Source: Bacteroidota bacterium (GTDB taxonomy: Bacteria; Bacteroidota; Bacteroidia; JABEUT01). From it: a stretch of DNA of 52,507 nucleotides. How positions within the stretch are numbered: the first letter of the stretch is position 1; every line of letters begins with the position of its first letter. The stretch is from the NCBI GenBank assembly GCA_013289475.1, contig JABCZW010000014.1:1-52507 (forward strand). Reading direction: 5' to 3'. The position numbers and the translations under genes are program-made. The notes under the pieces are model-generated. The model was not told the DNA's origin, did no database searches, and saw only the letters and a list, made by a program, of their open reading frames with translations. Positions 1 through 9,096 of this stretch are shown one piece after another.

Positions 1-600
1 GGCTGGTTTGAGGTGCAGGATGCATCATCGCAAGAAGTGGCCTATTTTATGGATGTAAAACCCGGTATGCGTGTGGTAGATGCATGTGCCGGTGGCGGTG
101 GAAAGACTTTGCATATTGCTGCCTTAATGCAGAATAAGGGTAAAATACTTGCATTGGACGTACATGAATGGAAATTGAAAGAGATGCAAAAACGTGCTGC
201 CAGGGCTGGTGTTAGTATCATAGAGCCACGCGCCATTACTTCATCGAAAGTAATTAAGCGTATGGAGAAAACAGCAGATCGTTTATTATTGGATGTGCCT
301 TGTTCGGGTTTGGGCGTGCTTAAACGTAACCCCGATTTGAAATGGAAACTTAGTAAAGAAAGTATTGACAGAATTACGGTTGAACAAACCGAGATACTCT
401 CTTCTTATTCTAAAATGGCAAAGGTGGGTGGCAAAGTTATCTATGCTACTTGTAGTATTTTACCTTCAGAGAATGAGCATGCGGTTGATAAATTTCTTTC
501 TGAAAATCCGGGTTATAAAAAGATTGCAGAGAAAAAAATACTGCCTTCTGAATCTGGCCACGACGGATTTTATATGGCTTCTATTGAAAGAATAAGCTGA
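1..600 (+). CDS. RsmB/NOP-family RNA (cytosine-5) methyltransferase, 5' end cut off by window
   Basis: The reading frame is open from base 1, so this is the C-terminal part (about 199 residues) of a longer protein. It starts in the family's FEVQDxxSQ stretch and runs through the SAM-binding motif DACAGGGGKT, the motif IV cysteine in DVPCSGLG and the motif VI cysteine in ATCSILPSENE. These are the two cysteines used by m5C RNA methyltransferases for catalysis and product release. The family methylates cytosines in rRNA (RsmB, RsmF) or tRNA, and the exact target cannot be read from this fragment. The internal ATG at position 13 is not the real start. The next gene is convergent and begins right after the stop. 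Confidence 0.93.
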   Translation, partial: GWFEVQDASSQEVAYFMDVKPGMRVVDACAGGGGKTLHIAALMQNKGKILALDVHEWKLKEMQKRAARAGVSIIEPRAITSSKVIKRMEKTADRLLLDVPCSGLGVLKRNPDLKWKLSKESIDRITVEQTEILSSYSKMAKVGGKVIYATCSILPSENEHAVDKFLSENPGYKKIAEKKILPSESGHDGFYMASIERIS

Positions 601-1755
601 TTAAATTTTATCGAGGGCCTGTAGAATATCTTGTTTCAAGTATTCTACTTCATCAATACCGATAAAAAAACGGACTAGATTATCAGGCATATCGTTAGCT
701 TTCCTGTTTTCTTCAGCTATAGCACAAAAAGGTATGACTAATGATTCATGCCCGCCCCAGGAAACTGCCATAAGAAAGCGTTTGAGGCTATCGCAGAATC
801 TTTCTACACCTTTAATATCAGTTTTAAGTAATAGAGAAAACAACCCCGGACTGCCTTTCATTTGTTTTTTTGCCAGTTCATATTGAGGGTTACTTTTCAA
901 GAACGGATAGTATATTTTTTCAATTTTCGGATGCCCTATCAAAGCCTCAACTACTTGTGGCGTGGTAGATACTGCTTTATCTATCCTGAGTTGAAGCGTG
1001 CGTAAACTACGTATCATAAGCCATGCATCATTGGGAGATATTATTGCACCGAGGTTCATGAACTCCTTAGCAAACATGTTTTCAATCCGCACTTTTGATC
1101 CACATACAACGCCCGCAACAAGGTCGCTATGCCCACCAATATATTTACTTGCAGAATGAAGAACCAGGTCAGCACCAAGTTCCAGTGGGTTTTGACAAAG
1201 TGGTGAACAATAGCTATTATCTATCACAACACTAATTCCATGTTTGTGTGCAAGTGTAGAAACAGCCTCAATATCTTGTAATTCGAAGGTTATCGAATTA
1301 GGCGACTCTAAATAAATAAGCTTGGTATTAGGTTTTATTGCTTTTTCAAAGTTCTCAATGTGTGTTCCATCAATCATGGTTGTAGTAACACCATAATTGA
1401 CAAGGTATTTATTAAGAAGGGCATTGGTCCAGCTATAAGGTTTTTGTACACAAATAGCATGGTCTCCGACTTTAACTAAAGACATTACTGAAGCTGTTAT
1501 AGCAGCAGTTCCGCTGGCAAATACAAGGGCATCTTCTGCTTTCTCAAGGGCTGCCAGTTTTTTGTGCAATATGGAAACTGTAGGGTTGGCTCCGCGGGTA
1601 TAGGTCGGTATATGTGTCTCATGAGCAATAGCATTACGGAAGTCAGCTACAGTCTTATAACAGAAGTTACTGCTTTGTATAACAGGTGGTGCAACGGCAT
1701 TAAAATAGCGCTCATGTTCTTCACCAAGATGGTTTAAAATTTCAGGAATGTCCAT
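601..1755 (-). CDS. PLP-dependent trans-sulfuration enzyme (cystathionine gamma-synthase/beta-lyase family)
   Basis: At 384 residues this has the usual length of the Cys/Met metabolism PLP-enzyme family. Visible motifs are the cofactor-phosphate loop ASGTAAITA (residues 80-88), the aspartate of VVIDNSY (about 179) that contacts the pyridine nitrogen, and the Schiff-base lysine 204 in SASKYIGGHSD. Family members make or split cystathionine, or release methanethiol or H2S from Met or Cys. The substrate cannot be fixed from motifs alone, although this Bacteroidota subgroup is commonly annotated as cystathionine gamma-synthase or beta-lyase. It lies just downstream of fabF on the same strand (34-base gap), so co-transcription is possible without an obvious functional link. 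Confidence 0.88.
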   Translation of the reverse strand: MDIPEILNHLGEEHERYFNAVAPPVIQSSNFCYKTVADFRNAIAHETHIPTYTRGANPTVSILHKKLAALEKAEDALVFASGTAAITASVMSLVKVGDHAICVQKPYSWTNALLNKYLVNYGVTTTMIDGTHIENFEKAIKPNTKLIYLESPNSITFELQDIEAVSTLAHKHGISVVIDNSYCSPLCQNPLELGADLVLHSASKYIGGHSDLVAGVVCGSKVRIENMFAKEFMNLGAIISPNDAWLMIRSLRTLQLRIDKAVSTTPQVVEALIGHPKIEKIYYPFLKSNPQYELAKKQMKGSPGLFSLLLKTDIKGVERFCDSLKRFLMAVSWGGHESLVIPFCAIAEENRKANDMPDNLVRFFIGIDEVEYLKQDILQALDKI

Positions 1756-1789
1756 TGTGTATTATTGAGAGAAAGGTGTTGCCTTTCTT

Positions 1790-3043
1790 TTATTTCTCAA
1801 ACTTGCGAACAATAACCGAGGCATTGTGCCCCCCAAAGCCAAATGTATTGCTTATTGCAGCGTTTATATTCCTCTTCTGGGCTTTATTAAACGTAAAGTT
1901 CAGCTTGTTGTCAAGCTCAGGGTCATCGGTAAAGTGGTTAATAGTAGGAGGAATGATGCCATCCTTCACTGCCATAATGCAAGCTATTGCTTCAGCAGCG
2001 CCTGCAGCACCAAGTAAGTGCCCTGTCATTGATTTTGTAGAACTTATATTAAGTTTGTAGGCGTGTTCGCCAAATACCTTTAAAATTGCTTTTGTTTCGG
2101 CTATATCACCAAGAGGTGTTGAAGTGCCGTGTACATTAATATAGTCGATATCGGTAGTCTGCATTCCTGCATCTTCCAATGCAAGTTTCATTACATTAAT
2201 AGCTCCCAATCCTTCCGGGTGTGGAGCAGTCATATGATGCGCGTCAGCAGTCATTCCGCCACCGGCTATTTCTGCATAAATTTTTGCTCCGCGTGCCAGT
2301 GCGTGTTCCATTTCCTCTAATATAAGAGAACCAGCTCCTTCGCCCATTACAAAACCATCACGGTCTTTATCAAAAGGGCGGGATGCTGTTTCAGGAGAGT
2401 CATTACGTTCCGATAATGCTTTCATAGCATTAAATCCGCCTATACCTGCCTGATCAATAGCAGCTTCTGATCCTCCGGAAACAATAATATTCGCCTTACC
2501 TAATCGTATATAGGTAAAGGCATCAATTAATGCATTGGTAGATGAAGCACAGGCTGAAACGGTAGTAAAGTTAGGACCTCTTAAGCCATATTTTATGGAT
2601 ATATGGCCCGAAAGGATATCAACTATCATTTTTGGAATAAAGAAAGGATTGAAACGAGGTGTTCCGTCTCCGCGGGCAAAGTTCATACATTCTTCAAGAA
2701 ATGTATCTAAGCCGCCAATACCCGAACCCCAGATTACCCCAACTCTATCACGGTCAATCTTATCAAGGTCAAGGCCCGAATCTTTTATGGCTTCTTCTAC
2801 AGCAACTAATCCATACTGGGCATATGGATCTATTTTTCTTCCTTCTTTGCGTTCAAAGTGGTCTTCAACTTTAAACCCTTTCAGTTCGCAAGCAAACCGG
2901 GTTTTAAACTTTGAAGCATCAAAACGGGTAATAGCAGCGGCACCGCTTTTCCCTGCAATAAGTCCTGACCAATACTCTGCCAGGTTATTGCCAATGGGGG
3001 TAAGGGCACCTATTCCTGTAACAACTACGCGTTTTAACTGCAT
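1790..3043 (-). CDS. fabF: Beta-ketoacyl-ACP synthase II
   Basis: This 417-residue protein is the elongating condensing enzyme of type II fatty-acid synthesis, adding two carbons from malonyl-ACP to acyl-ACP in the cytoplasm. The catalytic triad is visible: Cys165 in VSACASSTN, a histidine in NVHGTSTPLGD (about residue 305) and the histidine of KSMTGHLLGAAGA (about 340). The C-terminal GFGGHNAS glycine-rich loop is present. It follows acpP on the same strand with an 18-base gap, the classic acpP-fabF arrangement, so its carrier partner is its own operon neighbour. Confidence 0.97.
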   Translation of the reverse strand: MQLKRVVVTGIGALTPIGNNLAEYWSGLIAGKSGAAAITRFDASKFKTRFACELKGFKVEDHFERKEGRKIDPYAQYGLVAVEEAIKDSGLDLDKIDRDRVGVIWGSGIGGLDTFLEECMNFARGDGTPRFNPFFIPKMIVDILSGHISIKYGLRGPNFTTVSACASSTNALIDAFTYIRLGKANIIVSGGSEAAIDQAGIGGFNAMKALSERNDSPETASRPFDKDRDGFVMGEGAGSLILEEMEHALARGAKIYAEIAGGGMTADAHHMTAPHPEGLGAINVMKLALEDAGMQTTDIDYINVHGTSTPLGDIAETKAILKVFGEHAYKLNISSTKSMTGHLLGAAGAAEAIACIMAVKDGIIPPTINHFTDDPELDNKLNFTFNKAQKRNINAAISNTFGFGGHNASVIVRKFEK

Positions 3044-3061
3044 TGAAAATGCAAGGGAATA

Positions 3062-3322
3062 TTACTTAACGTTAGCTTCAATATAAGCGATAGCTTCGCC
3101 TACAGTGTTGATTTTTTCAGCTTGCTCATCCGGGATGGCAATGTTAAATTCTTTCTCAAAATCCATGATAAGCTCAACTGTATCGAGAGAATCAGCGCCT
3201 AAGTCATTGGTGAAGCTAGCCTGTGGGGTTACTTCTTTTTCATCAACGCCTAATTTGTCAACGATGATCTTTTTTACTCTTGCTTCGATAGAGGCATCAT
3301 TTTTATTTGTCATGGTCGTCAT
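3062..3322 (-). CDS. acpP: Acyl carrier protein
   Basis: This is an acidic 86-residue carrier protein with the 4'-phosphopantetheine attachment serine, Ser45, in the signature [10 protein letters not shown]. It shuttles acyl chains between fatty-acid synthesis enzymes, including FabF encoded just downstream. A second in-frame ATG three codons in (start 3313) gives the more usual family length, so the exact start is uncertain. A Bacteroidota-type -7 box (TATTTTTG on the minus strand, 3337-3344) lies 14 bases upstream of the longer start. Convergence and motif make the identity nearly certain. Confidence 0.96.
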   Translation of the reverse strand: MTTMTNKNDASIEARVKKIIVDKLGVDEKEVTPQASFTNDLGADSLDTVELIMDFEKEFNIAIPDEQAEKINTVGEAIAYIEANVK

Positions 3323-3336
3323 TTTTAAATTGGCTG

Positions 3337-3344
3337 CAAAAATA
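3337..3344 (-). promoter_or_regulatory. Candidate -7 promoter box for acpP-fabF
   Basis: The minus strand reads TATTTTTG here, matching the Bacteroidota -7 consensus TAnnTTTG, 14 bases ahead of the acpP start. A clear -33 TTTG at the ideal spacing is not seen, so this rests on one box and its position. Confidence 0.45.
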
Positions 3345-3497
3345 ATAAAATTGGAATAGCAAATAGCTTTATCATAAAAACTTAAGAAATATGTTAAAAA
3401 CTCATTTTTTACTTGTTTTATTATTATATATGTCTTTATATCAGTTCTTATTGCCTATTGATGGCTTTCAACCTAATTTCATTTGCTCTTTAAATAC

Positions 3498-3505
3498 TAC
3501 CTTTG
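3498..3505 (+). promoter_or_regulatory. Candidate -7 promoter box for the DUF3467 gene
   Basis: The sequence TACCTTTG matches the Bacteroidota -7 consensus TAnnTTTG and ends 27 bases before the ATG at 3533. It overlaps an earlier in-frame start candidate at 3503, which argues that translation begins at 3533. Confidence 0.5.
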
Positions 3506-3532
3506 CCGTCTACAGTAATTAAATCAATAGCT

Positions 3533-3850
3533 ATGGAAGACAACAATAAGCCAAATCAGGTAAATATTAATATTGAATTGCCGGAAGAAGTTGCCGAAGG
3601 CATTTATTCAAACCTTGCGGTTATTACTCATTCTAATTCAGAATTTATAATTGATTTTATACGTATTATGCCCGGTGTGCCTAAGGCAAAAGTAAAATCG
3701 AGAATTTTGCTTACCCCTCAGCATGCTAAAAGGCTGCTCAAGGCATTGAAAGAAAATATGGTGAAGTTTGAATCAGTTCATGGCACAGTAGAAGATACCG
3801 AGGTAAATGCCATACCAATGAACTTTGGTGGCCCAACAGCACAGGCATAA
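3533..3850 (+). CDS. DUF3467 domain protein
   Basis: This 105-residue protein matches the widespread Bacteroidota DUF3467 family from end to end. Diagnostic stretches are AEGIYSNLAVITHSNSEF, then MPGVPKAKVKSRI and LTPQHAKRLLKAL. The function of the family is not established. The start at 3533 is preferred over 3503 because homologues begin MxDNNK and because the promoter -7 box covers the upstream ATG. It is cytoplasmic by appearance, with no signal peptide or membrane segment. It precedes the prenyltransferase by 28 bases and may share its transcript. Confidence 0.88.
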   Translation: MEDNNKPNQVNINIELPEEVAEGIYSNLAVITHSNSEFIIDFIRIMPGVPKAKVKSRILLTPQHAKRLLKALKENMVKFESVHGTVEDTEVNAIPMNFGGPTAQA

Positions 3851-3878
3851 TTATTTTTATGCAGGATAGTTTTCTTTT

Positions 3879-4832
3879 ATGAACAGGATAATGGCCTTTT
3901 TCCGGCTCGTCCGTTTTCCTAACCTTATTATAATATTGTTTACGCAGTATATGATCAGGTATGCATTTTTATATCCCTATTTTAAAATACAAGGTTTCTC
4001 ATTACAGCTTAGCGAATCTTTATTCCTTGTCTTTGCTCTTGCATTTACATGCTTAGCAGCTGGTGGATATATAATTAATGACTATTACGATGTAAACGCT
4101 GACAAAATAAATAAACCGGGTAAAGTAATTGTGGGCAATTCTATTTCTCCCGACCAGGCTCTTTTGCTTTATTGGGTACTAACTATTACCGGCATAGCAA
4201 TAGGGTGTTGGTCATCTACTAAAATTGGCTTACCTAATCTTGGGCTTCTGTTTTTCTTTTATGCCTCGGGTTTATGGTTCTACACCACTTCGTTTAAGTA
4301 TATGCTTTTAGTGGGCAATTTGCTGGTTGCATTATTTATTGCCTTTGTACCATTTACTGCCGGCTTTGTTGAACTTTATACTTGTGCCACACGTGCCGAT
4401 ATAGTTGCAACCGGTGTGCATCTTACTCCGATTTTATATGGTATTGGAGCTATATCGGTTTTTGCTTTTCTTACAACCCTTGCCCGCGAAATAGTTAAAG
4501 ATATTGAAGACATTGAGGGGGACAGGAATGCTGGTTGCCGGACTTTACCCATTGCTTGGGGAGTAAGAGCCGCAAAAGTATTTACTGGGATGGTATTGCT
4601 GCTTGTTTTTGTTTTGCTTGCGATATTATTGGTTAAATGTATTCAGGTAAAAGGGTGGTTGTCGGTTACATATATAATAGGTTTTACATTAGCCCCATTA
4701 GTAATGATTGCATTGAATTTATTTAAAGCTAAGTCTTCAAAAGATTTTCATAAAATAAGTACTTGGTTAAAATTGCTTATGCTTTCAGGAATTTCTTATT
4801 TATTTGTATTCGCTTATATTTTATCACACTAA
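3879..4832 (+). CDS. UbiA-family prenyltransferase (GGGP-synthase-like lipid pathway or related)
   Basis: This is a polytopic membrane protein of 317 residues carrying both aspartate-rich motifs of UbiA prenyltransferases: NDYYDVNADKINKPGK near residue 68 and DIEDIEGDRNAG near residue 208. These motifs bind magnesium and the prenyl diphosphate. Bacteroidota homologues next to maf are often labelled geranylgeranylglycerol-phosphate geranylgeranyltransferase, but the acceptor (glycerol lipid, quinone ring or heme) cannot be decided here. Heme A synthase lies two genes downstream, which makes a heme O synthase role imaginable, though the motif context is not the CtaB type. maf follows immediately. 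Confidence 0.85.
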   Translation: MNRIMAFFRLVRFPNLIIILFTQYMIRYAFLYPYFKIQGFSLQLSESLFLVFALAFTCLAAGGYIINDYYDVNADKINKPGKVIVGNSISPDQALLLYWVLTITGIAIGCWSSTKIGLPNLGLLFFFYASGLWFYTTSFKYMLLVGNLLVALFIAFVPFTAGFVELYTCATRADIVATGVHLTPILYGIGAISVFAFLTTLAREIVKDIEDIEGDRNAGCRTLPIAWGVRAAKVFTGMVLLLVFVLLAILLVKCIQVKGWLSVTYIIGFTLAPLVMIALNLFKAKSSKDFHKISTWLKLLMLSGISYLFVFAYILSH

Positions 4833-4866
4833 GCCTATGAATTTTACAGACTTTATTTCAGGGAAA

Positions 4867-5427
4867 ATGAAAATTATACTAGCCTCTCAATCTTTGAGAC
4901 GCAGGCAACTACTTGAAGAAATTGGACTGAAGTTTGAATTAAAGATAAAAGATGTTGATGAATCTTATCCTGCCGAATTGCAATGTGAGGATGTAGTCAA
5001 ATATATAGCCGAAAAAAAATCGGCTGCTTTTGCAAATGATGAATTGCCTGAAGGGTATATACTTGTTACTGCAGATACTATAGTTTGGCACGAGGAGCAA
5101 TCACTCCTTAAGCCCATTAATGAAAAAGATGCTATAGACATGTTGGGTAAGTTATCAGGCAAAAAACATAGGGTTGCTACCGGTGTTTGCCTGCGTTCAC
5201 GTACTAAGAGGAAAGTTTTTCACGTACTTACCGATGTTTATTTCAAACCTTTACCAGTAGAGGAAAGAGAATATTATGTGAAGAAATACAAGCCTTATGA
5301 TAAATCAGGCTCGTATGGAATACAGGAATGGATTGGTTTGATAGGTATTGAAAGAATTGAAGGCTCATATACCAATGTAATGGGCTTGCCAATGAAAGAG
5401 CTTTATGAGGAGCTTCTGGCTTTTTAA
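4867..5427 (+). CDS. maf: Maf-family nucleotide pyrophosphatase (septum formation inhibitor Maf)
   Basis: This is a 186-residue Maf protein, with KIILASQSLRRRQLL at the start, ADTIV in the centre, LSGKKHRVATGV, then DKSGSYGIQEW and GSYTNVMGLP at the end. Maf proteins hydrolyse dTTP, UTP or modified nucleotides to the monophosphates. The second residue of the usual SPRR loop is Leu here (SLRR rather than SPRR), a mild deviation. The start at 4867 gives the normal N terminus; an in-frame ATG at 4837 would add ten residues, as some Bacteroidota homologues have. It follows the UbiA gene closely on the same strand. Confidence 0.92.
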   Translation: MKIILASQSLRRRQLLEEIGLKFELKIKDVDESYPAELQCEDVVKYIAEKKSAAFANDELPEGYILVTADTIVWHEEQSLLKPINEKDAIDMLGKLSGKKHRVATGVCLRSRTKRKVFHVLTDVYFKPLPVEEREYYVKKYKPYDKSGSYGIQEWIGLIGIERIEGSYTNVMGLPMKELYEELLAF

Positions 5428-5484
5428 TTACAAGCCCTAAGTCATAAATAACCGTTTCTGCTTTTTAGTAATTTCGCCCTGAAT

Positions 5485-6519
5485 ATGAAATCATACGATA
5501 AAGGCATAGTAGTTTGGCTCATTACAGGTTGCATACTTATATGGGCTATGGTTATTGTAGGTGGCATTACCCGCTTAACTCACTCAGGATTATCGATCAC
5601 TACATGGTCCTTTGTTGGTGGATTTCCTCCGCACACGCCTGAGCAATGGCAATCGGCATTTGATCATTACAAGGCATCTCCCGAATATAAATTGATCAAT
5701 AGCTATTTCTCGATAGAAGATTATAAATCTATTTACTGGTGGGAATATATTCACCGTGCAATAGGCAATATAATTGGCGTGGTTTTTATTCTTCCATTTA
5801 TTTATTTCCTGGTAAAAAAATGCATTTCAAAACAGCTAATGGTGAAGCTTGTTGGTGTTTTTTTATTAGGCGGACTACAAGGTTTATTAGGTTGGTATAT
5901 GGTGCAAAGCGGTTTGATCAATGAACCGCATGTAAGCCATTATCGTTTAGCTGCCCATTTAATGACAGCACTTCTCTCATTTGGGTTTACGTTTTGGGTT
6001 GCACTCGATTTAATTTATCCAAGACAAAAAACAGATAATCAATTTTCTTCTATAAAGAAATGGTGTTACGTATTACTCTTCTTTGTCGCCGTTCAAATTA
6101 TGTATGGGGCATTTACTTCCGGGCTCAGGGCAGGTCAGTTCGACCCAACATGGCCTAAGATGGGCGAAAACTGGATAGCCCCTGAAATAACAGCTCTTAC
6201 CCCGGTTTGGCGTAACTTCTTCGATGGTGTTGCTGGTGTGCAGTTCATACACCGTTATAATGCTTATATAGTTACAATACTTGTGTTTTTAGTTTGGTTT
6301 AAAGCACGTAAAATAGCATTATTACCAACTCAAAGGCATGGTGTAAATGTATTATTAGGTATGCTGTGTGTACAGTTTTTGCTGGGAGTATTTACACTTG
6401 TTTATTCTGTTCCTGTTGTGTTGGGAGTATTGCATCAAACTGGAGCATTTCTACTCCTCGCTTCTACAATTTTTGTCATTCATCAGTGGAGCCTTGAGCC
6501 TGCAAAGATTGAGGCGTAA
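5485..6519 (+). CDS. ctaA: Heme A synthase (COX15/CtaA)
   Basis: This 344-residue, eight-helix membrane protein begins with WLITGCILIWAMVIVGGITR followed by LTHSGLSIT, the COX15/CtaA signature. Heme-ligand histidines are visible in WEYIHRAIGN (helix 2), EPHVSHYRLAAH, VQFIHRYNAY and LHQTGAF. The enzyme oxidises heme O to heme A for cytochrome oxidases in the inner membrane. Its 3' end overlaps the convergent glycosyltransferase gene by 44 bases. It probably depends on a CtaB partner, which is not in this window unless the UbiA protein upstream serves. Confidence 0.95.
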   Translation: MKSYDKGIVVWLITGCILIWAMVIVGGITRLTHSGLSITTWSFVGGFPPHTPEQWQSAFDHYKASPEYKLINSYFSIEDYKSIYWWEYIHRAIGNIIGVVFILPFIYFLVKKCISKQLMVKLVGVFLLGGLQGLLGWYMVQSGLINEPHVSHYRLAAHLMTALLSFGFTFWVALDLIYPRQKTDNQFSSIKKWCYVLLFFVAVQIMYGAFTSGLRAGQFDPTWPKMGENWIAPEITALTPVWRNFFDGVAGVQFIHRYNAYIVTILVFLVWFKARKIALLPTQRHGVNVLLGMLCVQFLLGVFTLVYSVPVVLGVLHQTGAFLLLASTIFVIHQWSLEPAKIEA

Positions 6520-7648
6520 AAGCCATAATACAAATTTTATATTGTATTACTATCCATAAAACAAATGATGGTAATCCCTTTATTTCATAGGCGTCAATAA
6601 AATTGATGCGGAAAGACACTGGCAATAGATCGCTATGTGCTAACGAAGTTATTGCAATTGCAAGCAGAATAAAAATTGTAATCAATGGCTTAGGTTCCTG
6701 CATTACGAACCATATAACTATCCCTGTTAAGGCAATAATAAATGAAGGTGACTCTGCACGATGATTAAATATTACCACCCAAATTAATGCAGAACACAGG
6801 TATAGCATTCGAAATTGCTTGTTTGAGTGCATTTTATTGGCAAGTAATGGGATTGATAATAATATTAGTCCTGCAATTTGAATTGCCTTAGTTGCATTTA
6901 CGCCGAACCAGCTTTTGAGTATCCCCATTATAGAAAGTCCTTGAGAAATAATTGCATCATGTTGAAGCATAGTCCCCCAGTTTTTGTATAACTGCACTAA
7001 TTCATTTAGTGATATAACTATTAGTGGCAGTACAAAAATGAGAAGACTCCATATAATAGTATATATCAGGAATTTAGTTTTACCAGGATAGAAAAATATC
7101 AGGAGCAAAGCTACAAGGCCAAACAGTTTTATATATGCAGATAACACAATGCATAAACTGGCAAACAGGAAATTTTTCTTTTCCATGGCGGTAAATGAAA
7201 ATATCATTAATCCTGCCATCAAAATATTGCTCTGGCTGTTTTGAATTGATATGATGAGCTCAAGAAGTGTGAGCCATATAATAATTGATTTCTTTTTATC
7301 ATTAAATGGTAGTGATTTTACCGCAAAGAAAAATATAATCACATTTAAAAGATTCCACAGAATCATGCTTAGCTGCAAAGGAATAATTGCTAACGGGGCA
7401 TAAAGAAAGGCAAATGAAGGGCTGTATTTGAATATGTCAATGTTCTCTCCTCGGTAAAGTTGTTGGGCTGAATAAAGGTCCTTATGATTGATAAGATTAT
7501 AAAAAGACATTTTATATATGGCCGGGTTCCATATATGCGTTTGCCCGAAATAGAATTGCTGCAATGCAATAACAATAATTATTACAAACAATAACCAGAG
7601 TAATAGTTTAAGATTGGTGACAAGCCTAAAAAAAACTGTCAAATTCAT
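6476..7648 (-). CDS. GT87-like polyprenol-phosphate-dependent glycosyltransferase
   Basis: This is a 390-residue integral membrane protein with about nine or ten predicted helices. After the first helix it has an extracytoplasmic loop with YKMSFYNLINHKDLY, then KYSPSFAFLYAPLAIIPLQ, the pattern seen in GT87 (DUF2029) mannosyltransferases of the GT-C fold. Such enzymes use polyprenyl-phosphate sugars to build surface glycans. The donor and acceptor are unknown. It is encoded downstream of paaB with a 42-base gap and converges on ctaA, overlapping its end by 44 bases. Confidence 0.72.
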   Translation of the reverse strand: MNLTVFFRLVTNLKLLLWLLFVIIIVIALQQFYFGQTHIWNPAIYKMSFYNLINHKDLYSAQQLYRGENIDIFKYSPSFAFLYAPLAIIPLQLSMILWNLLNVIIFFFAVKSLPFNDKKKSIIIWLTLLELIISIQNSQSNILMAGLMIFSFTAMEKKNFLFASLCIVLSAYIKLFGLVALLLIFFYPGKTKFLIYTIIWSLLIFVLPLIVISLNELVQLYKNWGTMLQHDAIISQGLSIMGILKSWFGVNATKAIQIAGLILLSIPLLANKMHSNKQFRMLYLCSALIWVVIFNHRAESPSFIIALTGIVIWFVMQEPKPLITIFILLAIAITSLAHSDLLPVSFRINFIDAYEIKGLPSFVLWIVIQYKICIMAFTPQSLQAQGSTDE

Positions 7649-7690
7649 GGGGTTGATATTTGGACAGAACAGCTTAACGCAAACGTACTT

Positions 7691-7984
7691 TTACAAGTAC
7701 TTTACACCTTCAGGTACTTCGTAAAAGGTAGGGTGACGATATACTTTGTCGTTTGCAGGATCAAAAAATGGCCCTACTTCTTCCGGTGTAGATGCTACTA
7801 TATATTCAGCTGGCACTACCCAAATACTGGTTCCTTCGTTACGGCGGGTATAAACATCACGGGCATTGAGCAAAGCAAGTTCTTTGTCTGCTGCATGCAC
7901 GCTGCCGGCATGTTTATATGGTTGGCCCGATTTCGATTGAATAAACACCTCCCAAAGAGGCCATTGAGTATCTTTTTGTTCCAT
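7691..7984 (-). CDS. paaB: 1,2-phenylacetyl-CoA epoxidase subunit PaaB
   Basis: This 97-residue protein matches PaaB along its length, with WPLWEVFIQSKSGQPYKHAG, then SVHAADKELALLNARDVYTRR and SIWVVPAEYI. PaaB is the bridging structural subunit of the multicomponent monooxygenase that epoxidises the ring of phenylacetyl-CoA. It follows paaA directly with 13 bases between them. The next gene on this strand is a glycosyltransferase, so paaC and paaD are absent from the place where they usually follow. Confidence 0.95.
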   Translation of the reverse strand: MEQKDTQWPLWEVFIQSKSGQPYKHAGSVHAADKELALLNARDVYTRRNEGTSIWVVPAEYIVASTPEEVGPFFDPANDKVYRHPTFYEVPEGVKYL

Positions 7985-7997
7985 AATTATATATATA

Positions 7998-8942
7998 TTA
8001 TGCTGCTTTTTTGCGTTTTTTATTGGCGTATGCTACTGCTGCGTCGCGTACCCACTTTCCATCCTCATGCGCTTTAATGCGGGCATTTAGGCGTTCGCGG
8101 TTACAAGGCCCATTACCATTTATAACATTGTGGAACTCGGTCCAATCAATCTCACCAAAATCATAATGTTGGGTGGCTGCATTCCATTTTAATTTATCAT
8201 CCGGTACTGTAATACCCAAAAAGTCGGCTTGAGGCACAACCCTGTCAACAAAACGTTGGCGAAGGTCGTCATTGCTTTCACGTTTTACCCTCCATTTAGC
8301 CATATCTGAACTATGCGGGGAGTCTTTGTCGTTCGGTCCGAACATCATCATAGATGGCCACCACCATCGGTTAAGTGCATCCTGTGCCATAGCTTTTTGT
8401 TCTGCTGTTCCCTGGCAAAGAGTAACCATTATTTCAAAACCTTGTCTTTGGTGAAAGCTTTCTTCGCGGCAGATCCTTATCATAGCACGTGCATAAGGCC
8501 CATAAGAGGCTCTTTGCAGCATAACCTGGTTAATAATAGCTGCTCCGTCAACCAGCCAACCAACGGCGCCTATATCGGCCCAGGTTAAGGTAGGGTAGTT
8601 GAATATATTTGAATACTTGGCTTTACCGGTAAGTAACTGGTTTAATAATTCTTCGCGGCTAATACCCAATGTTTCTGCTGCTGAATAAAGGTAAAGTCCG
8701 TGACCAGCTTCATCCTGTACTTTGGCTAAAAGGCCTGCTTTGCGGCGTAGGTTAGGGGCACGGGTAATCCAGTTAGCCTCGGGCAGCATACCTACCACTT
8801 CCGAATGAGCATGCTGAGATATCTGGCGGATGAGGTTATAGCGATACTTATCCATCATCCAATCCTTAGGCTCAATGTATTCGTTAGCATCTATCTTTTG
8901 CTGGAATTTTGTTTCCAGTTCCTGTGTTGAAAGATTTGACAT
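7998..8942 (-). CDS. paaA: 1,2-phenylacetyl-CoA epoxidase catalytic subunit PaaA
   Basis: This is a 314-residue diiron oxygenase subunit. The carboxylate-bridged iron ligands show as two ExxH motifs, [14 protein letters not shown] and [13 protein letters not shown], with [16 protein letters not shown] upstream. PaaA binds phenylacetyl-CoA and performs the ring epoxidation in the aerobic hybrid phenylacetate pathway. The ATG at 8942 ([10 protein letters not shown]) is preferred; an upstream in-frame ATG at 8969 would add nine atypical residues. The paaE-like reductase lies on the opposite strand 0.8 kb away. Confidence 0.95.
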   Translation of the reverse strand: MSNLSTQELETKFQQKIDANEYIEPKDWMMDKYRYNLIRQISQHAHSEVVGMLPEANWITRAPNLRRKAGLLAKVQDEAGHGLYLYSAAETLGISREELLNQLLTGKAKYSNIFNYPTLTWADIGAVGWLVDGAAIINQVMLQRASYGPYARAMIRICREESFHQRQGFEIMVTLCQGTAEQKAMAQDALNRWWWPSMMMFGPNDKDSPHSSDMAKWRVKRESNDDLRQRFVDRVVPQADFLGITVPDDKLKWNAATQHYDFGEIDWTEFHNVINGNGPCNRERLNARIKAHEDGKWVRDAAVAYANKKRKKAA

Positions 8943-9096
8943 AATCGCTGCGGTTTTTCTATACCACAAATATAATTTATTCGGACTAGAATAGATGAGA
9001 TGGATGATAATTTTAATGGAGAATTGGCTGAAATCTGCAAAATGTAATAATTATCACAATTAATTTTAAATTTGAGTATACCTAATATACCTTCCA

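Noticed and set aside
1755..3359. Several plus-strand frames opposite fabF and acpP
   Set aside because: They are shadows of two clearly identified genes and have no domain of their own.
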